A DNA stretch of 64,000 nucleotides from Tribonema minus (lineage: Eukaryota > Sar > Xanthophyceae > Tribonematales > Tribonemataceae), in contig JAFCMP010000019.1 of the NCBI GenBank assembly GCA_017506865.1, positions 124,001 to 188,000 on the forward strand, read 5' to 3'. Shown here in pieces: positions 33,001 through 43,800 of the stretch (positions are counted from its first letter, which is position 1; the number at the start of each line of letters is the position of its first letter). The notes beneath the pieces are model-generated. The model ran no database searches. It was not told the origin of the DNA and saw nothing but the letters and a program-made list of their open reading frames with translations. The position numbers were made by a program, and so were the translations under genes.

Positions 33001-35056
33001 CGCGCCGCCGCCGTCGCTGGTCGGCGGTGGCGGCGCGGCGGTGAGCGCTGCCATGCGCGCGGCGAGCACGGCGGCGTCTTCCGCCGGCGTCAGCAGCAGC
33101 AGCGCTCCGATGAGACCGTCGAGGTGGTCGCCGACGCTGCAGCGCATGAGCGGCGCGTCACCTGCGGGCTGCGGTTTCGATGTTGGGGAGGAGGGGGGGC
33201 GAGCGGAGGGCGCGCGTGGGCGGCAGTTGTAGGCTGGGTATCTGGTGAATGAATGGCATCAGTCAGCTCCCAAGAAGCAGAGGGTTCGTCAACTCGGTTT
33301 CTTCAAGCATGCGCGCGTAGCGGGGCAGCATGCGTGCGTGGCGTCTCTTCGCGCGCACCGTGCGCAGCAGTATGCGAATGCCTGATTGCACGCCCTCTCC
33401 AACTGATGGATATCTCTCCAACTGATTGATATCAGCAGGTTCTGGCAGCTCTCAAGGCCGATGGCGATCGACAGCCATCCGTTACGACTTGCAGTTGGCG
33501 CGTAGTCAACAGCTGTAAAACGGAGCAGGCTCCAGCTGACAGTTAAATCAGGCCAATGCCGGCTGTCCGCATGGCAATGCAGAGTTATGAGCAGTGAGCC
33601 TTGTAACATTAGACGCCGTAATGTCATCTTTTGTGCACGTACATAGTACTATCAGAGCTGTGCATAGCATCTATGCATGCGCACGGCAGGCCCGCTGCCG
33701 AGACTCGCACGTCACGCAGTCTCGCCTGTGCGCAACACACACACACACACATCCGGTCGCACACTGCGCCAGCACTACTATCACGCACAGCATCCCATGA
33801 GGGCGGCCCTCCCCTCATAACCTGCGGAAAGCCCGCCTCTGGCCGCATACAGCCCCCGCAATTGCCTCATCCAAACCCCATCCACTGCAAACACGCACGC
33901 GCAGGAGGCGTGCATCAAACCGCCCCCAACTCCTCAACAACATTGTCGTTAACAACACATATGCGCGCGCGCGCTCACTCACCTTGCGCGGGTACGGCAC
34001 CGTGACCGCCGGCGCCGCCACGCCGTCCACCGTCACCTGCAGCTCGTCGCTGCCAAACACCTCCATGCCGCCGCTGCGCCGGTGCCGCACCACGACCGCG
34101 TGCCACCGCCGCCGCTCCAGCGCCGCGCCCTCCAGCAGCACCGCCGCCGGCGCCGCCGCCGCCGCTGCTGCGCTGCCGCTGCCGCCGCCCGCATCCCCTA
34201 CGCTCACGCACAGGCGCCGCCCCTGTATGAAGTAGTCTATGCCCGCGCCGTCGTCAGAGAGAAGGGTGAGGAGGTGCGCGCGCGGCGCCGGCGGCGCGGC
34301 GAATGCCTCAATGCGTACCCACATTGCCAGCTGGTATTCGCCTGCCGCGAAGGGCCACGGGACGGACGGCAGGCGCAGCCGCGCGCCGGCGCCGCCGAGC
34401 ACGAAGTACGAGTCTAAGACGGGTCCGGCGTCCGCAGCGCTGCTTGCTGCTGCGGGCGGCAGCAGCGCAGTGCCGCTGCCGCTGCCTCCTGCCGTGGTCG
34501 CAAGCGCCGTGAGCAGCGCCGCCGCGATGGGCGAGGGCGCGCGCAGCCTGCGCAGCATGGCCTTGAGCAGAGACAGGGGCACGTCGGGTCTGGCAACCAG
34601 GCCGAGGAGCGTGCCCAGACCTTCGAGCTCGCGTGGCGTGACCGCTCTGCCTGCTGTGTCTGCGGCATCGCACAGTAGGGAGAACAACGCCTTCGGCAGG
34701 ATCCCGCGAGTGCCATCGTCGGGAGCCTCGCAGGCGCAGCGCAGCCGTGCGGGTGCGTAGGCATCGGCCCTCAGGGCGTCTTCCAGAGTGGACAGTAAGT
34801 GCAGGCGCGTGTGCTCCGGCAGGCACCAGTACAGGTGGGGAGAGAGGACGTGCAGCAGCGCGGCCACCGCGCCATCGTCAACACGCACGCAGATCCCTGT
34901 CCCATGTTCAACCAGGCCCTGCATTTGGGCCTGCAGCAGCTGTGCGCCTGTGCTGGCTGCGCTGGTGGTTGCCAAGGATGACGGTGGCTGATGTGGCGTG
35001 AGCAGCCCTGCAAGGGCAGTTGCCACCAAGGCAGAAGCGCCCTCTTGAGCTGAATC
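12540..35056 (-). CDS. Neurobeachin/LvsA-type BEACH protein: ConA-like, PH-BEACH, BEACH, WD40
   Basis: Very large scaffold protein of vesicle traffic and lysosome/contractile-vacuole function; at least 2,800 aa in 19 exons. Exons: 35056-33983, 33168-32723, 32136-32061, 31443-30853, 30099-29902, 29326-29174, 28486-28151, 27244-26828, 26372-25648, 25340-24628, 23766-23131, 22263-21906, 21132-20974, 20159-20004, 18574-18422, 16992-16394, 15257-14993, 14498-13895 and 13361-12540. Exon 1 has a concanavalin-like fold ([20 protein letters not shown], then [20 protein letters not shown]). Later blocks are Ala-rich armadillo-like. PH-BEACH is split ([27 protein letters not shown]). BEACH runs [76 protein letters not shown]40 repeats follow ([39 protein letters not shown]). 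All phases agree except exon 8 to 9 (a missing exon?). Two WD40 frame breaks are listed separately. Confidence 0.93.
12690..12711 (-). other. Frame break at a poly-C tract in the last WD40 exon
   Basis: Upstream of this tract the BEACH frame reads [14 protein letters not shown]; downstream the protein continues in another frame ([20 protein letters not shown], then the stop). The switch occurs within a C13-G-C8 run, so a homopolymer length error is the simplest cause. A real frameshift would remove the last WD40 blade. Confidence 0.75.
14038..14065 (-). repeat. 14-bp tandem duplication that breaks the WD40 frame
   Basis: The 14-mer CTCGCTGCCGCCGC occurs twice in direct succession (14038-14051 and 14052-14065). 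On the minus strand the frame before it reads [10 protein letters not shown] and the frame after it reads [12 protein letters not shown]; counting the unit once puts both in one frame. It could be a recent mutation, a heterozygous allele or an assembly error. A 35-nt GT-AG intron at the same place would also restore the frame but would be unusually small. Confidence 0.8.
15371..15925 (-). repeat. Three graded copies of a BEACH exon acceptor edge
   Basis: Copies of the exon that starts at 15257 (CTACGAGGGCGCGGTCGACG, sense) lie upstream in its intron at about 15414-15371, 15556-15510 and 15921-15876. The two nearer copies are almost identical over about 45 nt and keep the preceding GCAG. The farthest reads [15 protein letters not shown] instead of [15 protein letters not shown] and has lost its AG. 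The sequence between is rich in degenerate TTAGGG-like repeats. Confidence 0.87.
16460..16790 (-). repeat. Ser/Gly-rich low-complexity insertion inside the BEACH domain
   Basis: Between [14 protein letters not shown] and [15 protein letters not shown] the BEACH exon carries roughly 90 residues of Gly/Ser, coded by imperfect GCC/GCT repeats. BEACH relatives have a short loop at this place. The frame stays open across the whole tract. Confidence 0.85.
17138..17190 (-). repeat. Copy of a BEACH exon acceptor edge
   Basis: Sense sequence CGGCTGCCTCAGCAGCATGA and the following GACGTCAAGGAGC, preceded by a GCC tract and GCAG, repeats the first 45 nt of the exon starting at 16992. It lies 150 bp upstream in the same intron. 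Confidence 0.85.
17630..18330 (-). repeat. Six tandem copies of a BEACH exon donor edge
   Basis: The 3' end of exon 18574-18422 (sense CTGTTCTTCGACGTGGCGCA and the G|GTGCG donor) is echoed downstream at about 18288, 18183, 18086, 17979, 17853 and 17630, spaced mostly 95-130 bp. The intervening intron sequence (GCATGAATGAACGGGCATGA and variants) repeats with it. The nearest copies keep DRLFF and AVAQ codons; the farthest retains only a trace. Confidence 0.87.
18715..19095 (-). repeat. Two copies of a BEACH exon acceptor edge
   Basis: Copies of exon 18574 ([14 protein letters not shown] region) lie upstream at about 18773-18718 and 19080-19030. The nearer reads [15 protein letters not shown] and keeps its GCAG. 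The farther has several substitutions plus a 4-bp insertion in the Ser-His region. Confidence 0.87.
19254..19295. repeat. Interstitial telomere-like repeat with inverted halves
   Basis: CCCTAACCCTAACCCTAG runs into CCCTAGGG and, after a few bases, TTTAGGGTTAG. The telomere-like units change strand within 45 bp. It lies in a BEACH intron. Confidence 0.85.
19505..20003 (-). repeat. Three copies of a BEACH exon donor edge in a larger tandem unit
   Basis: The donor edge of exon 20159-20004 (plus strand CAACGTACCGGATCTT) recurs at about 19597, 19731 and 19857. Some of the downstream 90-bp intron segment (ATGCACTGGACACATCACAC and CTTGCACTACAAAGAG) is repeated too, at about 19515-19590 and 19915-19990. 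A telomere-like block (19868-19880) abuts one copy. Confidence 0.83.
20370..20445 (-). repeat. Copy of a BEACH exon acceptor edge
   Basis: It reads [20 protein letters not shown] against [20 protein letters not shown] in the true exon (20159). It keeps the CACACGCAG acceptor and a poly-C-rich upstream flank, and lies about 285 bp upstream of the exon start. Confidence 0.88.
21225..21345 (-). repeat. Long copy of a BEACH exon acceptor edge
   Basis: About 115 nt repeating exon 21132-20974, with its own TGCAG acceptor: [20 protein letters not shown] against [20 protein letters not shown], then [16 protein letters not shown]. The frame is intact, but no donor follows. It is one of the longest and best preserved echoes in the window. 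Confidence 0.9.
21785..21822 (-). repeat. Copy of a PH-BEACH exon donor edge
   Basis: CTCACCGTCTGCTGCAGCAG followed by GTCGAGCAGCGCGC at 21786 is identical to the donor edge of exon 22263-21906 at about 21901-21935, and lies about 115 bp downstream in the intron. Confidence 0.87.
22772..22888 (+). mobile_element. Dispersed repeat, copy A (class unknown)
   Basis: This segment (GTCGTAGAGCTCTAGGTGAC, then CTTCCACCAATAAC, then GGCCACGAGTCAAACAGT) is repeated in inverted orientation at about 45033-45147 with roughly 85-90% identity by eye. A shorter, more diverged direct copy lies at 23037-23120. It sits in a BEACH intron. No transposase, terminal repeats or target-site duplications are visible, so it could be a short non-autonomous element. 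Confidence 0.65.
23037..23120 (+). mobile_element. Dispersed repeat, copy B (partial)
   Basis: GTGCCTTACACCAACAACCG, then CCGCTGCTGCAGCA, then TGGCCACGAGTCAAGCATC matches the middle of copy A at 22811-22872, with one end missing. It directly abuts the donor of the PH-BEACH exon ending at 23131. Confidence 0.6.
23750..24300 (-). repeat. Weak echoes of a BEACH exon acceptor edge
   Basis: Short variants of the exon 23766 edge (plus strand TGACGCTCCTGCGGCGGCGC) appear at about 23873, 24010, 24043 and 24283, with repeated flanks such as GGTGCGGTTGCGATG at 23816 and 23915. Matches are patchy, so the array is old or partly coincidental. Confidence 0.5.
27300..27560 (-). repeat. Copies of a BEACH exon acceptor edge with flank
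   Basis: About 27380-27435 repeats the start of exon 27244 (plus strand GCGACGTCGCCGCAGGCGCA, CACCTGCGC) and its intronic flank (CAGGAAGCATCATTTATTG against CAGAAGGCTTCATTATTTA). A second intronic block (AAAGCAAGTGGTGTGCTTCA, 27326) recurs at 27528. Confidence 0.8.
29338..29412 (-). repeat. Short tandem duplication next to a BEACH exon
   Basis: A 36-bp unit (GTGCCAGGCCGGGAAAATGC and following GTAGGCTTA) occurs twice, at about 29341 and 29377. It is immediately upstream of the acceptor of exon 29326-29174. Confidence 0.85.
30600..30850 (-). repeat. CAG/CTG-rich tracts and a copy of a BEACH exon donor edge
   Basis: The block GCTGAGCGCTGACGCACCTC and the following CACCGCGCCGTCGCCGTCC, which includes the donor of exon 31443-30853, is repeated at about 30649. 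CAG runs (30606-30631 and others) separate the copies. Confidence 0.85.
32528..32553. repeat. Head-to-head telomere-like palindrome
   Basis: CTTAGGGTTAG and CTAACCCTAAG are separated by GG, making a near-perfect inverted repeat with 11-bp arms. TTAGGG runs into CCCTAA, the orientation expected if two telomere ends had joined. It lies in a BEACH intron. Confidence 0.85.
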
Positions 35057-35297
35057 CTGTTGCATCGTGCGGCAGCTCTGACCTCAATGTTTCTGCTGCA
35101 ATCCGCGCACTACAGGCCAAGAGCGCGCACAAGCTAGCTCATATAGATATCATCTGCCTATCATCTCATCATCGTTACCCCATGAAGCTGCCCGGCAACT
35201 CACAATTCAAATGTTTACAACGTGAAGTTTGCCACAAACCCGCGAAGGCATGAGCATCTTGGCTGCAGCAGCGCCAAAGCAGTAGCAACTGCTCTAC

Positions 35298-35500
35298 CTG
35301 CAGCGGCGGCGCTGCAGCAAAGGGGGTTACGTCTGTGGCCCAGCAGAGCTGCACAGGCGCTGGTGCATCAAGACGGCACGCGAGACGCATTGGCAGCGGC
35401 AGCAGTGCCGCCACAGCGCGGGTGGCGCAGGTGATCATGGCCATACGGATGGCAACGCCGCAGCAAAAACCGCGTTCACGTGCAATATGTAGACAGGCTT
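35298..35500 (-). CDS. Candidate upstream exon of the BEACH gene
   Basis: An open frame in phase 0 (MITCATRAVAALLPLPMRLA, then PVQLCWATDVTPFAAAPPLQ) ends at a donor CTGCAG|GTAGAG. It would join exon 35056 ([15 protein letters not shown]) without a phase conflict. The 5' limit is unclear: either an ATG near 35444 or an acceptor near 35500. No family motif confirms it. Confidence 0.45.
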
Positions 35501-36682
35501 GCAGACGCTACACTACCTCAGCCATGTAGGACCGGAGCTGCTGCGCGGACTCAGATGCAGCGCAAGGGATCCGGCCTGGAACTTGACGCTAGCCCAAGAG
35601 TCGGCGAGAGAGGTGCTGATGGTGCACACGATGGTGGAGGCAGCCATCAAGATTTCAAACTGTATGGAGCTAGCGAGGCTCACGCGGCCGACAAGCGCCA
35701 TGCGCTCACCAGCACCGCAGCCTCACCTCACACATCCTGAGTGCCACAGAGGGGTATGGAATGTGAAACTTGAGCTGCATGTGAATCAGCGCGTGACCAG
35801 GAACCTTGCTGCAATGCAGAGGTGCGGAGCGGGGACCGTAGCTCTCAGACAGGAAGCCCTGCGCCCCTTTGTCCTGAATTTTTGTCCTGAACCTTCGCTG
35901 TAGAGTTGGCACCATGTGCCATGCAGCCAGCGACCATTACTTGACACTTGGCACCGGGCGACAGCAGTCACCATAGTGGCGCCGCCGGCAGCTTGCCGGC
36001 ACGGCAGCATGGGCTAGGCATGATCCACAGCACAGCCGCGCTCAGCCCAAATGGTAACAGGAAGCCTGCAACACGGCATGGGCGCAAACGCGCCTGGTGC
36101 GCATGCTGCATAGAGGCCAACTCTCAATGTGCATGGCGATGGGAACTTTGACCACATTTCATTGTCAACCGACAACGAGGTTGCTGGGGCCACAAGGGTC
36201 GGTGCGCCAGATAAGCAGCTGGCCATGTCTTTTTAATGGGGTGCCCAAAATGGTAATACCTACTGTATGCTAGTGCATGCCTGGAGATCACCAGCGATGG
36301 GGAACGTGCAATTGAGGGCACAAGGTGATAAATCCTCTTCAAAGTTGAACTCACTGACATGCGGAGCGGGGAGTCACGACACTCACAGAGCCATCAGGTG
36401 TGGCAATGGGACGTGCGTTGCGCTGCTTGTGGCTGCGTCAGGCGTGCTGATTGCAGCACGTTACCGTTGTCTGTTGTGCAGACAATAAAGCATGGTGGAC
36501 AACAGCTCACTGGCTGCATTAGGTATCCATGATGGACCATGTGCTCATTACCAACACTCGCTTTGGAGCTAAATTCCCCTGATGATTCATGTCTAGCTTG
36601 CCAGAAACTACATGCCCCTTGTCACAATGAGCCTCAATGCGCATTGACGATCACTCCTAAACGACATCGGCAAATGGTACCT

Positions 36683-36870
36683 CCCACACATATTTGAGCA
36701 TTACCCTGGCATCATAATTGTTGATGAGGGCTGCAACGATGACTTGTACACTGTTCTCTGTCAGATCACCAAGCTGGTTCAGATCTCTGTGCAGATTCCA
36801 TCTGCAAGCGAGCCCTGCATCCTTGACCAACAGAGGCCAGCTGAAATGCAGCACAAGTTTATAAGGCGCT
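36683..36870 (-). CDS. Possible further 5' exon (helical segment) of the BEACH gene
   Basis: The minus strand reads RWNLHRDLNQLGDL, then ENSVQVIVAALINNYDARVM, then LKYVWE, and ends at a donor GAG|GTACCA. Composition is protein-like, without the GC-driven bias of shadow frames, and resembles an armadillo-like helix pair. Linkage to the BEACH gene is only positional. Confidence 0.35.
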
Positions 36871-37823
36871 GCAGGGGAGTCCAGGTTCAGCAAGCAAGAG
36901 TGACGAGAGCATCCAGCATGTACACGAAAGGCGCAACCAGTGCAGGCGACTCTTTACATTACTTGAATGCACGATTAGACTGATGGCACATCAACATGCA
37001 ACAACAACATCGCTTCGTGCAGGTGCCCGGCGTGTGTTTGGCTGCCTGCGCCCGCGTCTGTACCATCAAAGTGGTGATAATTGTGCGCCTCGGCGATGGC
37101 GACACGACTGCGAAACGCATGCCGCTGCCCCTGAACGACGTTCACGCGGCACTCGGCGCAGGCACCGAAACGCTTGCGCCGATTTGGTGATGGCGTCTGG
37201 ATGCACACCGACAAAACTGCACGCGGCTGATACGTGAGTGCGCGGTAAGCAAACCACAGTGAGCAGCCGCCCTGCCGCTGCGCCGTCGCGCCGCGGCAGC
37301 AGCGGCATGCTTCGGGCCAGCCGGCGTCGGTCAGGCCATCAGCGTGCTGAAGCATAGAAAAGGCGGACGTCAGCAGTGCACGAGCGAGACGCCAGCGGGT
37401 GGCCACGGCGCAGCGCACGTGCGCAAAGCGCCGAGGGCGCCTGTGGTGGCGTGCCGCAGCGCTGTTGCCACGCATCAGCAGTCAACACACCGCCGGTGCC
37501 GATAGTCCTGCTCCAGAGCAGCTGGGCGGAGGCAGCGACGCATGCGCGCACTGGCACAGCGCGCTGGGCCCTGTGGCAGCGCTCGTGACAGCATGCCTCA
37601 GCAAACCAACATGTCTGCAGCCTCTCGCGTTACGAGACCCAGGAGTGCTTGCCACGACGACAGACGCGCAACCGCCCCCGCCCAGGCAACCACGATCCGA
37701 TGCAACACTTGATCACGCGCACAGACGCATGCACGTGCGCAGCGGCGTGCTGCAGCGTGCAGCAACGGCGACGCGCTGCAGCGGCGCACGCGGCGCGCTG
37801 CGGCGCGCCAACGAAGCGCCGCC

Positions 37824-40800
37824 TCACACGCACACGGCGGCGGCGTCCGCGAGCACGAGCCCGTGGTTTGCGGCGAGCTCCGCCTCGAGCCGCAGCTCCT
37901 CCATGAGCTGCACAAAGAGGACGAAGCCCGCGAGGTCGAGCGCGTCGGCGCCGACGCCCTGCGCGGCGGCGCTCAGCGGGACGGGGCCGCGCGCGTCGCG
38001 CGCCGCCGCCCACGACGCGCGCACGCGCGCCTCCGTCACCCACCCCTCGTGCAGCAGGTCGCGCACCTCCGCCCACTCCAGCACGGCGCCGAGCGTGATG
38101 CCGCTGCACGCGCCGCCGCCGCCGCCGCTGCCGGCGCTGCTGCCGCTGCTGCGGCGCCCTGTGCCGGTGCCGCCGGAGTACGTCCACGCAGCGGCAGCGG
38201 TGCCGCCAGCGGCAGTGGCGGCGGCGGCCGCAGCGGCGCTGTTGGCGCGCGCCGCCGCCGCTGCCACGAGTGCCGTGAAGGCCTCGCGTACGTGCGCAGG
38301 GTCCGCCTCTGTGTAGGGCTGCAGCGCCGGCGGCGGCGACGAGTCATGCTGCGCCTGCGCCGGCGGCAGCGGCGGCGGCGTCGGCTGCGCAAGGCCCGGC
38401 GGCGCCGAGCTGAAGCGTGCTGTCGAGTGCAGATCCGCCGTTGTAGCATCGCCTCCTGTCATGCAGGTAAGGGATGATGGCCATCGCATGAACAGGTGAG
38501 GCGCGGTGTGCGCGCGCAGCGCAGCACAGGGGCTTGTAACCCTGGACGCATCCTGGTGAGAAGCGGTAATCCGCCAACCTCCTGCGTCATTGGCGGTGGG
38601 CGTTGGCGGCTTGCGATGGCCACCGTCAACAACCGCTGCCGCACGATGTATCGGCACGTGCGTAGTCATCATTGATAGCGCCGTCTTCCCGCAATTGCGC
38701 GCACAGGTGAGGCAGTATGCGTGCATGTGCACCGCATTGGCAACGTTGCAGCAGAGCGCCTCCCTTGAGGGGCACGAGCACCTGTCAGCACTGCTACTAT
38801 ACACGTTAATGGATGCATCCACACATGTTGCCAAGGGTCAGTCGGTGTGAGTGACTACATGCGTGGCAGACCACTCTTGCCAATGCCAGTGGCAACAGCA
38901 GCAGCCACAGAAGAAACCAGGCACGTGCTGTTAGCCTGAGATTCCGCGTGTCTATGGCTAGCGCAGCGTGCAGTGACCGCATCGTCAGCGTTCATCGCAC
39001 ATAGCAACCCGATGAGACGACGGTCGACAGTTTGTATCGTCACGCATACATCACTGCACCACGTGATACAGCGCACGCTTCTCAGCAATGGCGACTCTCG
39101 TAGGCAAGCGCCTGCAGCAGCGCTCATCCAAGCACGGCAGCGACCGCCTGCGCGACAGCACACGTGCGCACCATGCTGCGCATCGTATTACGCCAGCAAT
39201 CATTCCCCTGCGCACGCACGCGGCGCTGCCGTACGCACCGTGCAGCGGCGGCGCCGCCGCGCTGACCGTCGCCACCGACTCCGTCCGCGCCACCGGCGAT
39301 ATGCACGCCGTCACCGCGCCGCTGCCGCCGGTCGACTCCGACGATCGCCGCGAGAGCGATACGCCGCCGCCGCCGCCACTCGCTGCGTACACGGTGCCCG
39401 CTATGGCGGTGCTCGACGCCATGTCTTTGGTGCTGCCACCGCCGCCGCTGTGGCGGTTGAAGGGCGAGAGCCCTGTGAGCCTTCGCACGATGCCTCGGCG
39501 CGTCTCCGCCTCCTCCGCCGCGGGCACGCCTGCCGCGAGCGGAACGCGCGCGCGCAAGCGGCAGGGGGGGCAGTCAGCGTCAGAGAGTGCCCGCAATCAT
39601 AGCAAAATCCATGCACGCCTCTGTCAACTTCGCCACTGGCGCGCGTGCCGCACAACACGCGTACGTGCGATTGGCAGGGGGACCAGTCAGCGTCACAGAG
39701 TGCCTAAAAGCCAGACGACAGCCATGCACCCCTCTGTCTCCTCCGTCGGCGGTGCCCCTGCCGGGCAGTCGCGCAGTCGCTGCGGCGGCGCCGCGGTACA
39801 GCAGCAGTTCAGCCAGCAGGAGCAGTAGCGCAGCAGTTCAGCAGAGGGTACAGCGGCGCAGCGCGCTGCTCAGAGGTGCAGCTGTGTGCAGCGAGTGCAT
39901 CCCAGGTTCAAGGCGGTGTTGTGCATGGGGCTACACCATGTGATCTGCAGCCAGCTGCGGTGCGCACTTGCACGGTCGCACGGGTGCCACTTGGAACCAT
40001 AAGCCCCGCCCTCAACAAGCGCAACGGCATGGCAGGTACGCACGAACCACGCACCGTTGCCGCTCGACGCGCCGCCCCTGTCGCCACCGTCGCGCGCCGC
40101 CGCCACCTCTGCCGCCGCGCCGCGCGCAAAGAACGCCGAGCCGCTCGTCTTCAACGACCCACCCAGCGACACCGCGCCCTGCCGCGGCGGCGCCGTGCCC
40201 GCCGTCAGCGATAGCCGCTGCGGCGGCTCCAGCGGCGGCGGCATGCCGGGCGGCGGCGGCGGCGACGGGCGCGCGAGCGCCGCCGTGACGCCGAGCGCGC
40301 GCTCGACCTCGGGGAGGGAGGGGTCGCCGCGGCGCGCGCGCGCCTCCTCGCGGAACGTCTGCACCGCGCGCTTGAGCTGCGCGGCGACGGCGGCGGCAGC
40401 GGCGGCGTCGGCGGCACGGTGGTCAGAGGGCGGCTGCGGCATACAGCACTGGAATATCGTACGAGCTAAGGTTACGGAGTCTCATTGCGGAGCGTCCGCA
40501 CCGCGTGCTTGAGTTGCGCAGCGGCGGCGGCAGCGGCAGCGGCGGCGGTGGCAGCGGCAGCGGTGGCAGCAGCAGCAGCAGCGGCACCACGGTGATCAGA
40601 GGGCGGCTGCAGCACACAGCACTGGAATGTCGTGTGAGCCACGGTTACACACGTGTGTGGAGGGTCCTTGCAATACGGCTGCAGTGCGCACTTGAGCTGC
40701 GCAGCCGTGGCAGCGGCGGCGCCGGCAGCACAGCGATCAGAGGGCGGGTTCGGACACGCTCTCGCAAAAAGATGGTTTGAGCAAGACAACGGGTTGCGAA

Positions 40801-43800
40801 TAGGCGCGCCCACTGGCGGCACACGATGCACTACGTAACTTTTCACGATTGGTGTGTCTTCCAGCATCATCATATGACTGTATTTGGCCAGGGCCAGTGA
40901 CGTGAACACGCCGCAGCGCGCGAGGGCGTGCTCACGGAGCGTCTCTGCCGCGCACTTGGCCTGCTCGGCGGCGCGCATGCATGCGGGCTGAACGGTGTGA
41001 TGGGAAGACAGAAACGCACGGAGCAACGCGTGCGATGCACAAGGGCGCGATCTCTGCGGCAGCGCTGGAACGCCGCGTACCTGCGGCATGTGCGCCAGCG
41101 GAGCCTGCGCATCCCCCGCTCGCGGCCCTGAGCACTGCCAACACCCGTGGAAATGCACACCCCGATGCCTACATGCATGAACTCAATCCACGCAGCAGCG
41201 CTCACCTGCGACATGTGCGCCACCGACGCCTGCGCATCCGATCCCGCGGCCCTGAGCGCTGCCAATACACGTGAGGGTATGTAAGCCACTTTACATGCAT
41301 GTACAGACATACCATGCAGCAGCGCTCACCTGCGACATGTGCGCCAGGCACGCCTGCGCGTCCCAGCTTGCGGCGCGCGCCAGAGCCTCGCCCCACGCAG
41401 GCCCCTCCTCAGGGGTGAGCGCCGCCAGCAGCAGCTCCTTGCCGCCGTCCACCTGGGGGCAACGGGTGATGCACCACAGTTGAAGTTTTAAACTTGAGGT
41501 TTTAAATTTGCACTCTTGGGGTGAGCTCCGTCAGCAGCAGCTCCTCACTGCGGTTGAATTTGGAAAGCTCAAGTTTCAAGTTTGCGCAGGGTGTGTGGGG
41601 GGTGAGCGCCGTCAGCAGCAGCTATTTACCGCGGGCAATGATGAACAGGTGACGAACCGCAGTTGACGTCGAACAGTCGAGGAAGTTGGAGATTGAAGTT
41701 TGCCGTCCACCTGCAAGTGAACACACGACGAGCACCGCGTCAGCTGGAGACAGGGTCCGCGAGCACCGGCCTGAACCCTAAACGCTGCCTCCCTCGCTCA
41801 ATCACGCTGGCATGCGGTGCTCACTCTCACCAGTACATCGGATCAGCACCGCTGCTGGAACGCACTGTTGGGTTAGGCTTAGGGCTGGGCAAGGCTGACC
41901 CTAGCCCTCATCCTAGCCCTAACCCCAGCCCTAACCCTACCCCAACCCTACATAACCCAGACCGACTGCCACCAAGCGCTCACCTGCACGCGGAACGCTG
42001 CCTCCCCCGCATTCTCCACGCCGGTGACGTCGTACACGGCCCCAGTTGACGTTGAACAGTTGAAGAAGCTGGAGATTGAAGTTTCCTGTCCAAAGGCAAG
42101 TGACGATCAACACCTGCGCAAGCGCTCACCTGCACGCGGAACGCTGCCTCCCCCGCATTCTCGACGCCCGTGACGTCGTACACGGCGCGCGGCTCGAGCA
42201 GCACGGCGCCGTGGTTGCAGCCGGTGGCGCTCGCGCTGCAGTTCTCGTCGCTGAAGTCGTACGCGTGCAGCAGGCTGCCGACCAGCCTGCAGTAGATCTT
42301 CGTCTTCATCACCTGTGCATGCGTTTTGAGTTTCGTGGGGGGAGGGAGGGGGGGGGGAGGGGGGGGAACAGGCGGGTGAGCACAGTTGCAGGCACCACGT
42401 AAACGCGAGCGCACATGCTGGCGGTTTGAGATACTGGCTCAGAGATACGTAGCGCCTGACACTGCGCCATGTTGGCGGGGGGTCGGCGCCGTCGCATGCG
42501 CTAGGCATCGATTGGATGGCTGGCCGTGCGTCGTACGCAAATGCCATACGTACTCACTGCTGCAAGAATTGTGCGCGCCGGACCCTAACTCTACTTAACG
42601 CTAATCCTAACCCTAAGCCTGACCCTAAACCCTAACCCAAACCCTAACCCGAACCCTAACTTTTAAGTACACGCGCGGAAGGCGGTAGGTACCACTGCCG
42701 GACGCAGTGGCGCGCACGATGGGCACCACTGCTCATTGCAGGACCGATGCTGGCCCCCCTTGCAGCCAGCGGCCACACGACCTGATGCAGTCACGCGCAC
42801 GATGGAACTCTTTTGCTGCGCATTATCAATGGTGACCCCCAAGTAATCGGTGGGCGGTTACGCCTGTTGCAGCAGCGCTCACCGTCCCCTTCCTCAGCAG
42901 CGGCCCCTCGTGGTGCTTGACGGCGTCCATGGGTAGGTATGCCTCCGCGTCGCCCGCGCCCGTGCGCACGCCGCCGTTGCTGCCGACCCACGCCGCCTCC
43001 AGCGCCGCCGCCGCTGCCGCCGCGGAGGTGCCGAGCAGCTGCGACAGCCCGAAGGCCTGTGATTGTGGCAATGGCGGGGGGGCGGGGGGGGGGTCAGGTC
43101 AGTGGGACAGTTTGCACATGGGGATGAGTGTGTGTGTAGCGCCAGAATACGGCACCGTATGATTTAGTAGTGTTTTGGACTACGTCTGAGTGGGCTGCGG
43201 GCACTAACGCAACCCTAACCCTAACCCTAGCCCTAATCCAAAGCAACACGCGGGTGCGCCACGCGACGCCGCGCATGCCGCCATTGCGCATCGTGCTGCT
43301 GTCACTGCACTGACAGCGCCTTCGGGTGTTTCAAATTTCGAAGCAAGAACAAGCGCACGCGCCTCGTGCTGAGCTGCGGACCCGCCGTTGAGCATCATCA
43401 GCTGGTGTTGTCGCTTGATAGTAACTGCAAGTGTGATTTCAGTGCATTTGTAATGACATTCTCAGCCCGCACCGCCTGTGGTTACACCAGCCTATTTCCC
43501 TGTCCCTGAGGCGAGCCCTGGGTTTATAGCGTATGCGTGGCCATGAGATGCCGTGGTTGTGCACACCTGTAACACCAATGTTGTGCTGCCATCACCTCAG
43601 TGACTCCCCATGTAACCCTAACCTTAACCCAAACTGTAACCCTAACCCCCCTAATAACCCAATTGTGCTGCCGTCATCTCAGCAGCTACTTGCTAACCCT
43701 AACCATAACCCTAATCGCGGCATACCTGGGAGAGGCAGTGGCTGTGCTTGGACTCCTCGAACCTCACCAGTCGCGTCAGCAGCGCCGTCAAGATGGGTAT

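Larger units (their letters stand above)
35057..37823. other. Region between BEACH exon 1 and the BAR-PH stop
   Basis: Apart from the two candidate exons listed separately, I see no supportable gene. Base composition is less GC-biased than in the exons. It should hold the BEACH 5' end and promoter and the BAR-PH 3' flank. Confidence 0.4.

Noticed and set aside
40900-40990. Segment encoding AAEQAKCAAETLREHALA as an extra BAR-PH exon
   Set aside because: Its phase does not fit the next exon, and it aligns as the oldest copy in the graded array before exon 40433.
42588-42665. Telomere-like array as a chromosome end
   Set aside because: It is imperfect, only 75 bp, and embedded in an intron with coding exons on both sides.
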